Shown one piece after another: positions 1-8,387 of a stretch of DNA of 64,000 nucleotides. The stretch covers positions 1-64,000 of the forward strand of contig CAWESS010000004.1 of the NCBI GenBank assembly GCA_963811825.1, in the 5' to 3' direction. A program made the position numbers and the translations under genes. The notes under the pieces are model-generated. The model had not been told where the DNA came from. It searched no databases and was given only the letters and a program-made list of their open reading frames with translations. The DNA comes from Fodinibacter sp963811825. Its GTDB lineage: Bacteria > Actinomycetota > Actinomycetes > Actinomycetales > Dermatophilaceae. Position 1 is the first letter of the stretch. Every line of letters begins with the position of its first letter.

Positions 1-2
1 GG

Positions 3-958
3 TCAGAGGGCGGCGGTCACCCTCACCCTGGTCGCGTCCTGCACGTCACCGAAGAGCGGCACGCACGACACGTCGACCACGGCATCCGGCTGACCACCCG
101 GGGCGGTGCAGACCGTCTCGATCTCATCGCCACCGGGGGTGGGGAACGACATCGTGAAGAGCACCGGGAAGCCGTCGGCGTCGCCGAGGGTGGCCTTCAT
201 CCCCGTGATGTTCACGACGGGGACGCCGCCGCCCTGCGGCTCGAGGGTCCAGCCACCCGCGATGGCGGCTCGGGGCAGGTCGAACCCGTCGCCGACCCCC
301 AGCTCGATGTTCTGCTCGAGGCCTTCGGTCGGCAGGGTGGTGGGCAGGTCGCTCGGGAAGCCGCTGGGCAGCTCGGTCGGGAACCCGGACGGGAAGGTCT
401 CGTTCACCTCGTCGACCACGCGCGAGGCGAAGAAGGCAAACGCCGCGATGACGATGGCGATGAGACCGACGAGCACCACGCCAGCGATGAGGCAGCCCTT
501 GAGCAGCCCGCTGCTGCCACCCTGCGCGGGCGGCGGGTACTGCTGGGCGCCGGGGGCTCCGTAGCCGGTCTGCGGCTGGCCGGGCGCATAGCCCTGCTGC
601 GGGTAACCGCCCTGCTGCGGGTAACCGCCCTGCTGCGGGTAACCGCCCTGCTGGGTGGCCGGCGGGTAGCCGGCTGACGCGTTCTCGGCCGGCGGGTACG
701 CCGCCGGCGGGTACGCGACCGGTGACCCGGCATCCTGTCGTGGCAGTGCCTGGGTGCCCGACACGTCGAAGGCCTGGGTGTGGTCGCTCGGGGGTCGCTC
801 GGTGCCGTGGAGTCGGCGGAGTCCGCCCAGGACGGCGCCGGCGGCGGGGCCGTGGGGTCGAGGGTCACCGGCGCGCGGAACTGCTCGGTCCACTGGGTGC
901 CGTCCCAGAAGCGCTCCTGGCCATCCGGTTGCAGGTGCCATCCCGCGGGTGCCGACAT
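3..958 (-). CDS. DUF2510 domain membrane protein, frame broken near 790
   Basis: The first 30 residues carry the DUF2510 signature (PAGWHLQPDG, RFWDGTQWTEQF). A proline/glutamine/tyrosine-rich stretch follows with GGYPQQ repeats, then one membrane helix (LIAGVVLVGLIAIVIAAFAFF) and an extracellular domain of about 130 residues rich in Gly, Pro and Thr. The ATG at 958 has an AGGAGG ribosome site 6 nt upstream. The frame is lost at the G run 790-794; one more G restores a continuous protein of about 318 aa ending with the TGA at 3-5. DUF2510 marks actinobacterial membrane proteins of unknown role. I see no enzymatic motif and assign no function. Confidence 0.8.
591..653 (-). repeat. 18-bp tandem repeat encoding GGYPQQ
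   Basis: Three full units and one half unit of GCCCTGCTGCGGGTAACC (plus-strand reading) lie in a row and encode GGYPQQ on the minus strand, in the low-complexity cytoplasmic part of the DUF2510 protein. Copy number is likely to vary between strains by slippage. Confidence 0.85.
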
Positions 959-1028
959 GACGTCCTCCTGGCTCGGTGCTGGCGGGCTCGTGACCCCCGA
1001 GGGCCAGTATGCCTTTCGGGATTCACGG

Positions 1029-2738
1029 TCAGCCCGTGGGGAGCACTTTCGTGATGCGTTCGCGACGGTCGGCGTCCCAGTCGGGTGGCTGGGTGACGGC
1101 AGCCCAGCCGTCGAGGTTCTCCGTCGCCGTGTACATGTGGCCGAAACCGGCTGGCACCTGCAGCGCCGCGGGGATGTCGAGCAGCACCTGCCACATCGTC
1201 ACGAGGGGGAACCAGTCCATCGTGGGGGCGACGTCCGCGCCCCGCTGCCCCTCCTTGAGCCAGTCGGGGTAGGTGAACGCGAGCTCGCCGGAGAAGAACA
1301 CGGTCGGGTCGGAGGCGTGCTGGAGGTAGGCGACCCGGGTCGGGCCCCACGTCGCACTGCCCTGGTCGAGGCCGCCCTCGGCATTCGCGAACCGCACGGT
1401 GCGGCCGTCCCCGTACACGGGCAGGGATGCCGGTGAGCCGGCATCGCGCCCCGCCACCAGTCGGGCGTGCAGGTCGTTGACGAACGGCGGGCCGACCATG
1501 AAGGCGCCGCTGACCGGGGCGTTGACGATGTTGACCGACGTCAGGACGCTCTCGACCCCGCCGGACCCGAGCGAGAGTCCGTAGAGGTAGAGCGCTGGAC
1601 GGCTCTCCTCGGGAAGGGTCTCCCAGTGGGCGTGCACCGTCTCGAAGACGGTGCGCGACGTGGCCATCGCGGCTTCCTGGTCGGCGAGCAGCGAGATCCA
1701 GCTGGGGAGGTAGGAGTACTGCACCCCGGCGATGGCGGTGTCGCCGTTCCACAGGTACTCCAGCGGGTCGGTGCCGCGATGGTCGAGGTAGCCCATGCCG
1801 GTGGTCGTGGCGACGACGAGCACCTCTCGGTCGAAGGCGCCGGTGCGCTTGAGCTCCTCGAGCACGAGGTCGGCCCGCCCCTGCACCGTGCTGGCGCTCT
1901 GGAGGCCGGCGAAGACCCGGATGGGCATCCTGGCGCCGGGGCCGTTGACGGCCTCCAGCTCCTCGACGCTCGGCCCGCCCCGCACGAAGAACCGGCCGTA
2001 CTGGCCCAGGTCCTCCCACGCGGAGAGCGACTCGGGCGTGCCCGAGCGTTCGGGCTCGGTGGGGCGGTTGCTGCTGTTGCTTCCCGTGGTGTCCTGCGGG
2101 GCGAAGAACGCGTTCGCCGCGGCGAAGAACCCGTTGACGATGACCCCGGTCCACAGGCCCCACACCAGGAAGACCACGGCGACCCCACCGAGGGCGACCG
2201 ACAACCGGTGCGGCAGGTGACGACCGAGCCAACCCGCCACGGTCCGGGCCAGGACGATCAAGGACCGCGCCAGGAAGACGAGGAGGGCGAACACGACGAG
2301 GGTCACGACGACGACGACCGGCCAGATCGTCGGTGACGTCGGCGGCATCCCCATCAGGCCTCGGATGTCGTTCTGCCAGCCCACGAACTTCCAGGCGCTC
2401 ACGTTCACGACGAGCAGCCCCACCCCGACGACGATGGCCAGGGCGATCGAGCGCGCCTGACCCCGCAGCCCGGGGATCTGCAGGTAGCGCCACAGCGCGT
2501 GGGCGGAGGCGCCGAGGCCGTACCCGACGGCGACCGTGACGCCGGACGCCAGGCCCTGCACCCACGGCGAACGGGGCAGCAGCGACGGCACGAGCGAGGC
2601 CGCGAACGCCCACGGCACGACCATCAGGCCGACACCGGAGAGCACGCGGTCGAAGACCCCCACCGCGTCCCCGATGCCCGGGACGAGCGGGCTCTGGCGC
2701 ACCCGGCTCGCCGCCCGCTCGACGATCGCGACACTCAC
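1029..2738 (-). CDS. Membrane-embedded alpha/beta-hydrolase (Abhydrolase_9 family)
   Basis: The protein has about 569 residues. The N-terminal 200 residues hold several membrane helices (SLVPSLLPRSPWVQG loop, WPVVVVVTLVVFALLVFLA, LGGVAVVFLVWGLWTG). The rest is a hydrolase domain with the nucleophile elbow LYGLSLGSGG and the ending GFGHMY typical of Abhydrolase_9. That family is common in actinobacteria, and its substrate is unknown. I chose the GTG at 2738 because GGAAAGGA lies 5 nt before it; the ATG at 2792 has no ribosome site and lies inside a GGATGCCG octamer. The gene is single and divergent from the hemerythrin gene. Confidence 0.82.
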   Translation of the reverse strand: MSVAIVERAASRVRQSPLVPGIGDAVGVFDRVLSGVGLMVVPWAFAASLVPSLLPRSPWVQGLASGVTVAVGYGLGASAHALWRYLQIPGLRGQARSIALAIVVGVGLLVVNVSAWKFVGWQNDIRGLMGMPPTSPTIWPVVVVVTLVVFALLVFLARSLIVLARTVAGWLGRHLPHRLSVALGGVAVVFLVWGLWTGVIVNGFFAAANAFFAPQDTTGSNSSNRPTEPERSGTPESLSAWEDLGQYGRFFVRGGPSVEELEAVNGPGARMPIRVFAGLQSASTVQGRADLVLEELKRTGAFDREVLVVATTTGMGYLDHRGTDPLEYLWNGDTAIAGVQYSYLPSWISLLADQEAAMATSRTVFETVHAHWETLPEESRPALYLYGLSLGSGGVESVLTSVNIVNAPVSGAFMVGPPFVNDLHARLVAGRDAGSPASLPVYGDGRTVRFANAEGGLDQGSATWGPTRVAYLQHASDPTVFFSGELAFTYPDWLKEGQRGADVAPTMDWFPLVTMWQVLLDIPAALQVPAGFGHMYTATENLDGWAAVTQPPDWDADRRERITKVLPTG

Positions 2739-2904
2739 GGCGGTCCTTTCCGGGGTGTCGGCGCGACCGGGGGGTAGGGGCGCGGACGGCATCCGGCCGG
2801 ATGCCGTGGCGCGGCACCCGGGAAAGGTGCCGCTACCAGCGTAGGCCGGGACGGCGTGGTCGCCACGGCTTTCGCGGATGCCCGCCCGCGTCTACCGTGG
2901 CCGG

Positions 2905-3387
2905 GTGTCGATCGAGGGAGGGTCCGGTGACCGAGTGCGCGCGCTGGGGTCGGAGCTGCGGCGGCTGCACGACCGCATCCGCGACGTGCTCGAGGACGCC
3001 CGCGAAGGGCTGGACCCGGTGCTCGGGGCCACGGCGCTGGGCGAGGACGTCGCGGTGCGGTGCCGCGCGGTGTGCACGACGCTCGACGCCCACCACCGCG
3101 ACGAGGACTCCGCGCTCTTCCCGTGGCTGCGGCGCGAGCGCCCGGATCTCGACGAGGTCATCGGCCGGCTCGAGCAGGACCACGCGATGATCGGCACCCT
3201 GCTCGCCGGCCTCGACCGGGTGCTGCGCGAGGGCGCTGGGGCCGATGTCGTGCTGCGGCACCTCGAGGGTGTCGACGCGATCATGGAGAGCCACTTCCGC
3301 TACGAGGAGCGCGTGCTCGTGCCGATCCTCGACGCGGAGGAGGGCTCGGGCCCGGCACTACCGCAACGCTTCTGGTCCGTTCAATGA
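2905..3387 (+). CDS. Hemerythrin HHE domain protein
   Basis: The protein has about 160 residues and a four-helix HHE cation-binding domain: TLDAHHRDEDSALFPWL, then LEQDHAMI, then MESHFRYEERVLVPIL, giving the usual His/Glu ligands for a di-iron or heme-like metal site. Such proteins bind O2 or NO or act in iron and redox sensing; the exact role is unknown here. The start is the GTG at 2905, six bases after a TACCGT -10 box (2893-2898), so the mRNA is probably leaderless. The next gene follows after 24 bp with a strong ribosome site, suggesting a two-gene operon. Confidence 0.85.
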   Translation: MSIEGGSGDRVRALGSELRRLHDRIRDVLEDAREGLDPVLGATALGEDVAVRCRAVCTTLDAHHRDEDSALFPWLRRERPDLDEVIGRLEQDHAMIGTLLAGLDRVLREGAGADVVLRHLEGVDAIMESHFRYEERVLVPILDAEEGSGPALPQRFWSVQ

Positions 3388-3411
3388 GGTCGAGTGAGAG
3401 GGAGGTGCACC

Positions 3412-3717
3412 GTGGCTGACGTCAGCGATCAGGTCGTGGTGACGCGCAACGAGGACGAGAGCCGGTGGGAGGCGCGGATCGACGGAGCCCTCGCCGGATT
3501 CGCCGCCTACCGGGTCGTCGATGACGACATCGTGTTCACGCACACCGAGGTCGACCCGGCCTACGAGGGCCGCGGCGTCGGTGGGGCGCTGGCGCGGCGC
3601 GCGCTGGACGAGGTGGCCGAGGACGCGAGCCTCCGGGTGGTGCCACGCTGCCCGTTCATCAAGGCGTGGATCGCGCGGCACCCCGACTACGCCGCACTGG
3701 TCCGCCCGGCGCCCTGA
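3412..3717 (+). CDS. GNAT-like N-acetyltransferase (Acetyltransf_CG type)
   Basis: This short 101-residue protein matches the minimal GNAT fold of the YjdJ/Acetyltransf_CG group: a beta hairpin (AGFAAYRVVDDDIVFTHTEV), the acetyl-CoA loop YEGRGVGGALARRALDE, and the ending CPFIKAWIARHPDY. The substrate is unknown. The GTG at 3412 is preceded by GGAGGT (3401-3406) with 5 nt spacing, which settles the start against the in-frame codon at 3394. It is probably co-transcribed with the hemerythrin gene. Confidence 0.85.
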   Translation: MADVSDQVVVTRNEDESRWEARIDGALAGFAAYRVVDDDIVFTHTEVDPAYEGRGVGGALARRALDEVAEDASLRVVPRCPFIKAWIARHPDYAALVRPAP

Positions 3718-3756
3718 GGCGCCGGGCTGCGGCCAGTGCTTCGGCGGCGGCTGGGC

Positions 3757-4386
3757 TCAGGCCGGGGCGTCGGCGAAGCGCAGGTAGGACTTGACCTCGT
3801 CGACGTTGGCGAAGCGCTCGCGGGCGTCGGCGGTGGAGACGGCCGGGGCCACGATGACCCGGTCGCCGGGCACCCACTCGGCCGGGGTCGAGATCGGCGC
3901 ACGGTCGGTGGCCTGCAGGGCGTCCAGGGCTCGCAGGATCTCGACGAAGTTGCGACCCACCGACTTCGGGTAGGTGATCGTCAGCCGCACGGTGTTGCTC
4001 GGGTCGATGAGGAAGACCGAGCGCACGGTGGAGGTGTCGCCCGCGCCCGGGTGGATCATGTCGTAGGCCTGCGAGACCTCACGGTCCTCGTCGGCGATGA
4101 TCGGGAAGTCGACCTCGACGCCGGCGACCTCGGCGATGTCCGGCGCCCAGCGCAGGTGGTCCTCGACGGAGTCGACGGAGACGGCGATCGGCTTGGCGTT
4201 GCGCGCGGCGAACTCGCCGGACAGCGCGGCGGTGCGGCCGAGCTCGGTCGTGCAGACCGGGGTGAAGTCGGCCGGGTGGCTGAAGAGGACGGCCCAGGTG
4301 CCCTCCTTCCAGTCGTGGAAGGACAGCACGCCCTGCGTCGTGTCGGCGGTGAAGTCCGGGGCGATGTCGCCGAGACGGATGCTCAT
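3757..4386 (-). CDS. 1-Cys peroxiredoxin (Prx6 type)
   Basis: This 209-residue thiol peroxidase reduces hydrogen peroxide and organic peroxides. The active-site motif is HPADFTPVCTTELG with the peroxidatic Cys in PVCTTE, the signature of the Prx6 group. The C-terminal dimerisation domain (WVPGDRVIVAP) is intact, and the length matches the family. The ATG at 4386 has GAGGAG upstream. It converges with the acetyltransferase gene. A stand-alone oxidative-stress enzyme is the simplest reading; no OxyR or DyP partner lies nearby. Confidence 0.92.
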   Translation of the reverse strand: MSIRLGDIAPDFTADTTQGVLSFHDWKEGTWAVLFSHPADFTPVCTTELGRTAALSGEFAARNAKPIAVSVDSVEDHLRWAPDIAEVAGVEVDFPIIADEDREVSQAYDMIHPGAGDTSTVRSVFLIDPSNTVRLTITYPKSVGRNFVEILRALDALQATDRAPISTPAEWVPGDRVIVAPAVSTADARERFANVDEVKSYLRFADAPA

Positions 4387-4554
4387 TGGATAACTCCTCG
4401 TTTGAAGACCAGTTAGTCAACGTTATCCATCGGCTCGTCTGCCGTCTCGGGGCGACCGCATCGTGGGCACCGCCGCTGCCCGGGCGTATCAGGGCGGGCC
4501 GTGGGTGACTCCTGTCGGGTGAGCACTGCCCATCGGAGAACCCAGGAGAGCACC

Positions 4555-6627
4555 ATGTCCATCTTTGACACCAACCCACGCAGGCCCGTCGACGGCGGCG
4601 GGATCGACCCCCGCGGCCTGGTCAAGGGCCGCCGCCGCAACCGCTGCGGCACCATGGAGGAGCACCAGCGCCTGGTGCGCCTGGACCCCGAGTACCGCTG
4701 GCGCCGCCGCGAGATCGAGAAGGACGTCCAGCAGTGGATCGCCGCGTTCGGGGAGGAGGGTTCGCGAACCGGGCTCATCCGCATCCCCGTCGTCGTGCAC
4801 GTCGTGTGGCACACGGCTGCGGAGAACATCAGCGACGCGCAGATCCAGTCGCAGATCGACGTGCTCAACGCCGACTACCGCCGCCTCAACGCGGATGCCG
4901 GTCTCGTGCCGGCAGCGTTCGCCGGGGTCGCCGCCGATGCCCGCATCGAGTTCGCCCTCGCCGTGCGCGGCCCGGGCTGCGCGGCGACGACGGGCATCAC
5001 CCGCACGGAGACCTCGGTGGCCGGGTGGACCCGCAACCAGACCGGGATGTTGTCGGCGGCCGGGGGCGGGCACGACCCGTGGGACCAGACGAAGTACCTC
5101 AACGTCTGGGTCTGCAACTACACGGACGGGCTGCTCGGCAAGGGCAGCTTCCCCGGGATGCCGAACCAGGGCGTGCGCTGCCACTACCGGGCCTTCGGCT
5201 CGACCGGCACGTTGTCCGCGCCGTACGACGAGGGCCGCACCATGGTCCACGAGGTCGGCCACTACCTGAACCTCAACCACATCTGGGGCGACGACGGCAG
5301 CCTGTGCACCGGCACCGACAACGTCGCGGACACCCCGAACCAGGCCGACGAGCACTACGGCGTGCCGGCCTTCCCGCAGGTGTCGTGCAGCAACGGCCCG
5401 AACGGCGACATGTTCATGAACTACATGGACTACACCGACGACGCGGGCATGTTCATGTTCACCGCCGGGCAGAGCGAGCGGATGGACGCGACCCTGCACA
5501 CCGCCCGCACCGGCCTCCTGGCCTCCGACGGCCTCGTCCCGACGAGCGGGGCGATGAACGACCTGTGGTCCAAGGACACCTCCGACGACGACGGTGCCGA
5601 GCCGAACCCGTCGGGCCAGCCGATGTGGGTCAGCGACGACATCTGGGTGCGCAACGACAACAACGGCATCGCCAACCAGGACCACCAGAACCCGGAGCAC
5701 GGCTCGGGCACGACGTCGGTGTACGTGAGGGTGCGCAACCGCGGGTGCTCGGGCACGGCATCCGGCACGGTTCGGCTGTACTGGGCCAAGGCCTCCACCG
5801 GTCTGTCGTGGCCGGCCCCGTGGGACGGCAGCGTCACCTCGCCGGCGCTCATGGGCGGCTCGATCGGCACGGCATCCGTGTCGGTCTCCGCCGGCGACGA
5901 CGAGATCGTGTCCTTCCCGTGGGCTCCGCCGGACCCCGCCGACTACGCCTCGTTCGGCGCCGATCGCGGGCACTTCTGCCTGCTGGCGCGCATCGAGACC
6001 GGGGCGGCGCCGGGCTTCGGGATGACCTCCCCCGAGACGGGCAACCTCTACGCGAACGTCCAGAACAACAACAACATCGTGTGGAAGAACATCACGGTCG
6101 TCGACGAGACCGCGGACGGCCGCGAGAGCGCCGCGCTGGTCGCCAACTTCGGCCGCGAGCACACCAAGGCGCGCCTGGTGTTCAGGTCCCCCCGCGGTGA
6201 GCGGTCGATGCTCGAGTGGGGCGAGGTGTGGCTGGAGCCGACGCGCGAGCTGCTCGAGCTGTGGAAGAACTCCGGTGGCGAGTCCGAGGGTCTGGAGCCG
6301 ATCGGTGACGGGCGGTTCCTCATCGTCAGCGAGAAGGCCTGGCTCGGGCCGGTCGAGCTCGAGCCGGGGCAGTTCGCCGCGCTGGGGCTGCGCTTCGTGC
6401 CGAGGGCCCGGGTCCGGCTCGGTGCCGGCATCGTCGCGCTCGACGTGTGGCAGCTGGATGCCGGTCGCGACGAGCCCGTCGGTGGGCAGCGGTTCGTGGC
6501 GAAGCTCAAGGCGGACACCCGCGGGATCGTGCTCGACGTGCCGAAGCAGCGCTACGACGGGGTCGGCTGGATCGCACCCCGCGGCGATGCAGGCACCGGC
6601 GCAGGCGACTGCGGCCCCTGCAGCTGA
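4555..6627 (+). CDS. M43-like zinc metalloprotease without signal peptide
   Basis: The 690-residue protein carries the metzincin motif HEVGHYLNLNHIWGD (H232, E233, H236, H242) and a Met-turn MNYMDY near residue 288, as in pappalysin/cytophagalysin M43 peptidases, with the calcium/Cys loop LCTGTDNVADTPN between them. A region of about 300 residues after the catalytic domain resembles no family I recognise, though YVRVRNRGCSG looks Ig-like. M43 enzymes are usually secreted, but this one starts MSIFDTNPRRPVDGGG with no signal sequence or membrane segment. The ATG at 4555 has AGGAGA 5 nt upstream. The next gene follows after 15 bp but has its own -10 box. Confidence 0.85.
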   Translation: MSIFDTNPRRPVDGGGIDPRGLVKGRRRNRCGTMEEHQRLVRLDPEYRWRRREIEKDVQQWIAAFGEEGSRTGLIRIPVVVHVVWHTAAENISDAQIQSQIDVLNADYRRLNADAGLVPAAFAGVAADARIEFALAVRGPGCAATTGITRTETSVAGWTRNQTGMLSAAGGGHDPWDQTKYLNVWVCNYTDGLLGKGSFPGMPNQGVRCHYRAFGSTGTLSAPYDEGRTMVHEVGHYLNLNHIWGDDGSLCTGTDNVADTPNQADEHYGVPAFPQVSCSNGPNGDMFMNYMDYTDDAGMFMFTAGQSERMDATLHTARTGLLASDGLVPTSGAMNDLWSKDTSDDDGAEPNPSGQPMWVSDDIWVRNDNNGIANQDHQNPEHGSGTTSVYVRVRNRGCSGTASGTVRLYWAKASTGLSWPAPWDGSVTSPALMGGSIGTASVSVSAGDDEIVSFPWAPPDPADYASFGADRGHFCLLARIETGAAPGFGMTSPETGNLYANVQNNNNIVWKNITVVDETADGRESAALVANFGREHTKARLVFRSPRGERSMLEWGEVWLEPTRELLELWKNSGGESEGLEPIGDGRFLIVSEKAWLGPVELEPGQFAALGLRFVPRARVRLGAGIVALDVWQLDAGRDEPVGGQRFVAKLKADTRGIVLDVPKQRYDGVGWIAPRGDAGTGAGDCGPCS

Positions 6628-6642
6628 CCGTACGATCGCGGG

Positions 6643-8286
6643 GTGAGTGCGGACCTCGTCGTCAAGAACCTCGCCGGGGGTCACGCCCACCGGACCCTCT
6701 TCGACGCCCTGGACTTCACCGTCGCGCCGGGCGACGTCGTGGGTGTCGTCGGGGCCAACGGCGCCGGCAAGACGACGCTGCTGCGCATCCTCGCCGGTGA
6801 CCTCGACCCCCTCGAGGGGTCGGTGTCGACCGCGCCGAGCGACGCCTTCGTCGGGTGGTTGCCGCAGGAACATGAGCGGATGCCGGGTGAGACGGTGGGC
6901 GCGTACGTCGCCCGCCGCACGGGCGCCGCCGCCGCCACGATCGCGATGGAGGAGGCTGCGGCCGCCCTCGGCGAGGGTGACCCGACGCGCGCCATGGAGG
7001 ACACGTTCGCGCACGCCCTCGACCACTGGCAGGCCAGCGGCGCACCCGACCTCGACGAGCGACTCCCCCCGGTGCTGGCCGACCTCGGCCTCGGTGTCGG
7101 CCCTGATGCGCTCATGACGTCGCTGTCGGGCGGGCAGGCGGCCCGGGCAGCGCTGGCTGCCCTGTTGCTCAGCCGTTTCGACGTCGTGCTGCTCGACGAG
7201 CCGACCAACGACCTCGACCTCGCCGGGCTGGAGCGGCTGGAGAACTTCGTGCGCGGGCTGCGCTCCGGGGTCGTGCTCGTCTCGCACGACCGCGAGTTCC
7301 TGTCTCGCGTCGTGACCCGCATCGTCGAGCTCGACCTCGCGCAGCACCAGGTCGCGGTCTACGACGGCGGCTACGACGCGTTCCTCGCGGAGCGGGCCGT
7401 CGCCCGGCGGCACGCCCGCGAGGCCTACGAGGACTTCGCCGACAAGAAGGCCGACCTCGTCAGCCGTGCCCGCACCCAGCGTGAGTGGAGCTCGCAGGGG
7501 GTGCGCAACGCGATCAAGAAGGCCCCCGACAACGACAAGATCCGGCGCAAGGCGTCGGTCGAGTCCTCCGAGAAGCAGGCCCAGAAGGTGCGCCAGATGG
7601 AGTCGCGCATCGCCCGGATGGAGGAGGTCGAGGAGCCGCGCAAGGAGTGGGCGCTGCAGTTCACGATCGGCAGCGCGCCGCGGTCGAGCTCGGTCGTCGC
7701 GACCCTGTCCGACGCGGCGGTGACGCTCGGAGCGTTCACGTTCGGCCCGGCATCCGTCATGGTCAGTGCCGGCGACCGCATCGGCGTGACCGGGCCGAAC
7801 GGCGCCGGGAAGACCACACTGTTGCGGTTGCTCCTCGGCCACCTCACGCCGGATGCCGGCCGCGCCAGTCTGGGTGCCTCGGTGGCGGTCGGCGAGATCG
7901 ACCAGTCCAGGACCGGGCTGGCCGAGGACCTCGCCCTCGGGGATGCCTTCGAGGCCGAGATGCCGCAGCTGCCGCCCGCCGAGGTGCGCACGCTGCTCGC
8001 GAAGTTCGGGCTCCGGGCCGACCAGGTCACCAGCCGGGTCGACCACCTCTCACCGGGCGAGCGCACGCGGGCCGCGATGGCGCTGCTCCAGGCGCGGGGG
8101 GTCAACCTGCTCGTGCTCGACGAGCCGACCAACCACCTGGACCTGCCCGCGATCGAGCAGCTCGAGCAGGCGTTGGAGACCTACGACGGGTCGCTCCTGC
8201 TCGTCTCGCACGACCGGAGGATGCTCGACACCGTGCGGCTCGACCAGCGCTGGCACGTCGAGGACGGCCGGGTCACCATCGCCTGA
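6643..8286 (+). CDS. ABC-F family ATPase
   Basis: The protein has 547 residues and two ABC cassettes without membrane domains. First cassette: Walker A GANGAGKTT, signature LSGGQ, Walker B LLDEPTNDLD. Second: GPNGAGKTT, LSPGER, LVLDEPTNHLD. The charged linker between them (about residues 250-320) is the P-site tRNA interaction motif region of ABC-F proteins, which act on the ribosome as translation factors or antibiotic protection factors. Which of these applies cannot be told from sequence. The GTG at 6643 lies 6 nt after TACGAT (6631-6636), so it is probably leaderless. Confidence 0.92.
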   Translation: MSADLVVKNLAGGHAHRTLFDALDFTVAPGDVVGVVGANGAGKTTLLRILAGDLDPLEGSVSTAPSDAFVGWLPQEHERMPGETVGAYVARRTGAAAATIAMEEAAAALGEGDPTRAMEDTFAHALDHWQASGAPDLDERLPPVLADLGLGVGPDALMTSLSGGQAARAALAALLLSRFDVVLLDEPTNDLDLAGLERLENFVRGLRSGVVLVSHDREFLSRVVTRIVELDLAQHQVAVYDGGYDAFLAERAVARRHAREAYEDFADKKADLVSRARTQREWSSQGVRNAIKKAPDNDKIRRKASVESSEKQAQKVRQMESRIARMEEVEEPRKEWALQFTIGSAPRSSSVVATLSDAAVTLGAFTFGPASVMVSAGDRIGVTGPNGAGKTTLLRLLLGHLTPDAGRASLGASVAVGEIDQSRTGLAEDLALGDAFEAEMPQLPPAEVRTLLAKFGLRADQVTSRVDHLSPGERTRAAMALLQARGVNLLVLDEPTNHLDLPAIEQLEQALETYDGSLLLVSHDRRMLDTVRLDQRWHVEDGRVTIA

Positions 8287-8387
8287 GCGCTCGTGGGTGG
8301 GGGACCTCCAGCCCTGTTCAACCCCGACCAGCGGGTGTAGTTTCCGCTCACGGACAACGGGGTCCGCACCAGTTGGCGAGGTTGCAC

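Noticed and set aside
591..653. CRISPR-like array
   Set aside because: Units are 18 bp with no spacers and encode GGYPQQ in frame; no cas genes are present. The repeats at 55094-55147 and in the pknB tail are likewise coding repeats.
865..2817. 650-codon minus-strand frame over the alpha/beta-hydrolase gene
   Set aside because: It is Arg/Gly/Pro-rich and a frame shadow of the real hydrolase in the overlapping frame with ribosome site and conserved motifs.
4489..8046. Very long minus-strand open frame of 1185 codons
   Set aside because: It is antisense to the M43 protease and ABC-F genes, has a composition of runs of Arg, Gly, Val and Asp, and no domain; it is a GC-bias shadow.
7485..8387. 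N-terminal extension of the phosphodiesterase gene back into the ABC-F gene
   Set aside because: The extension overlaps conserved ABC-F coding sequence; the signal peptide begins at 8388.
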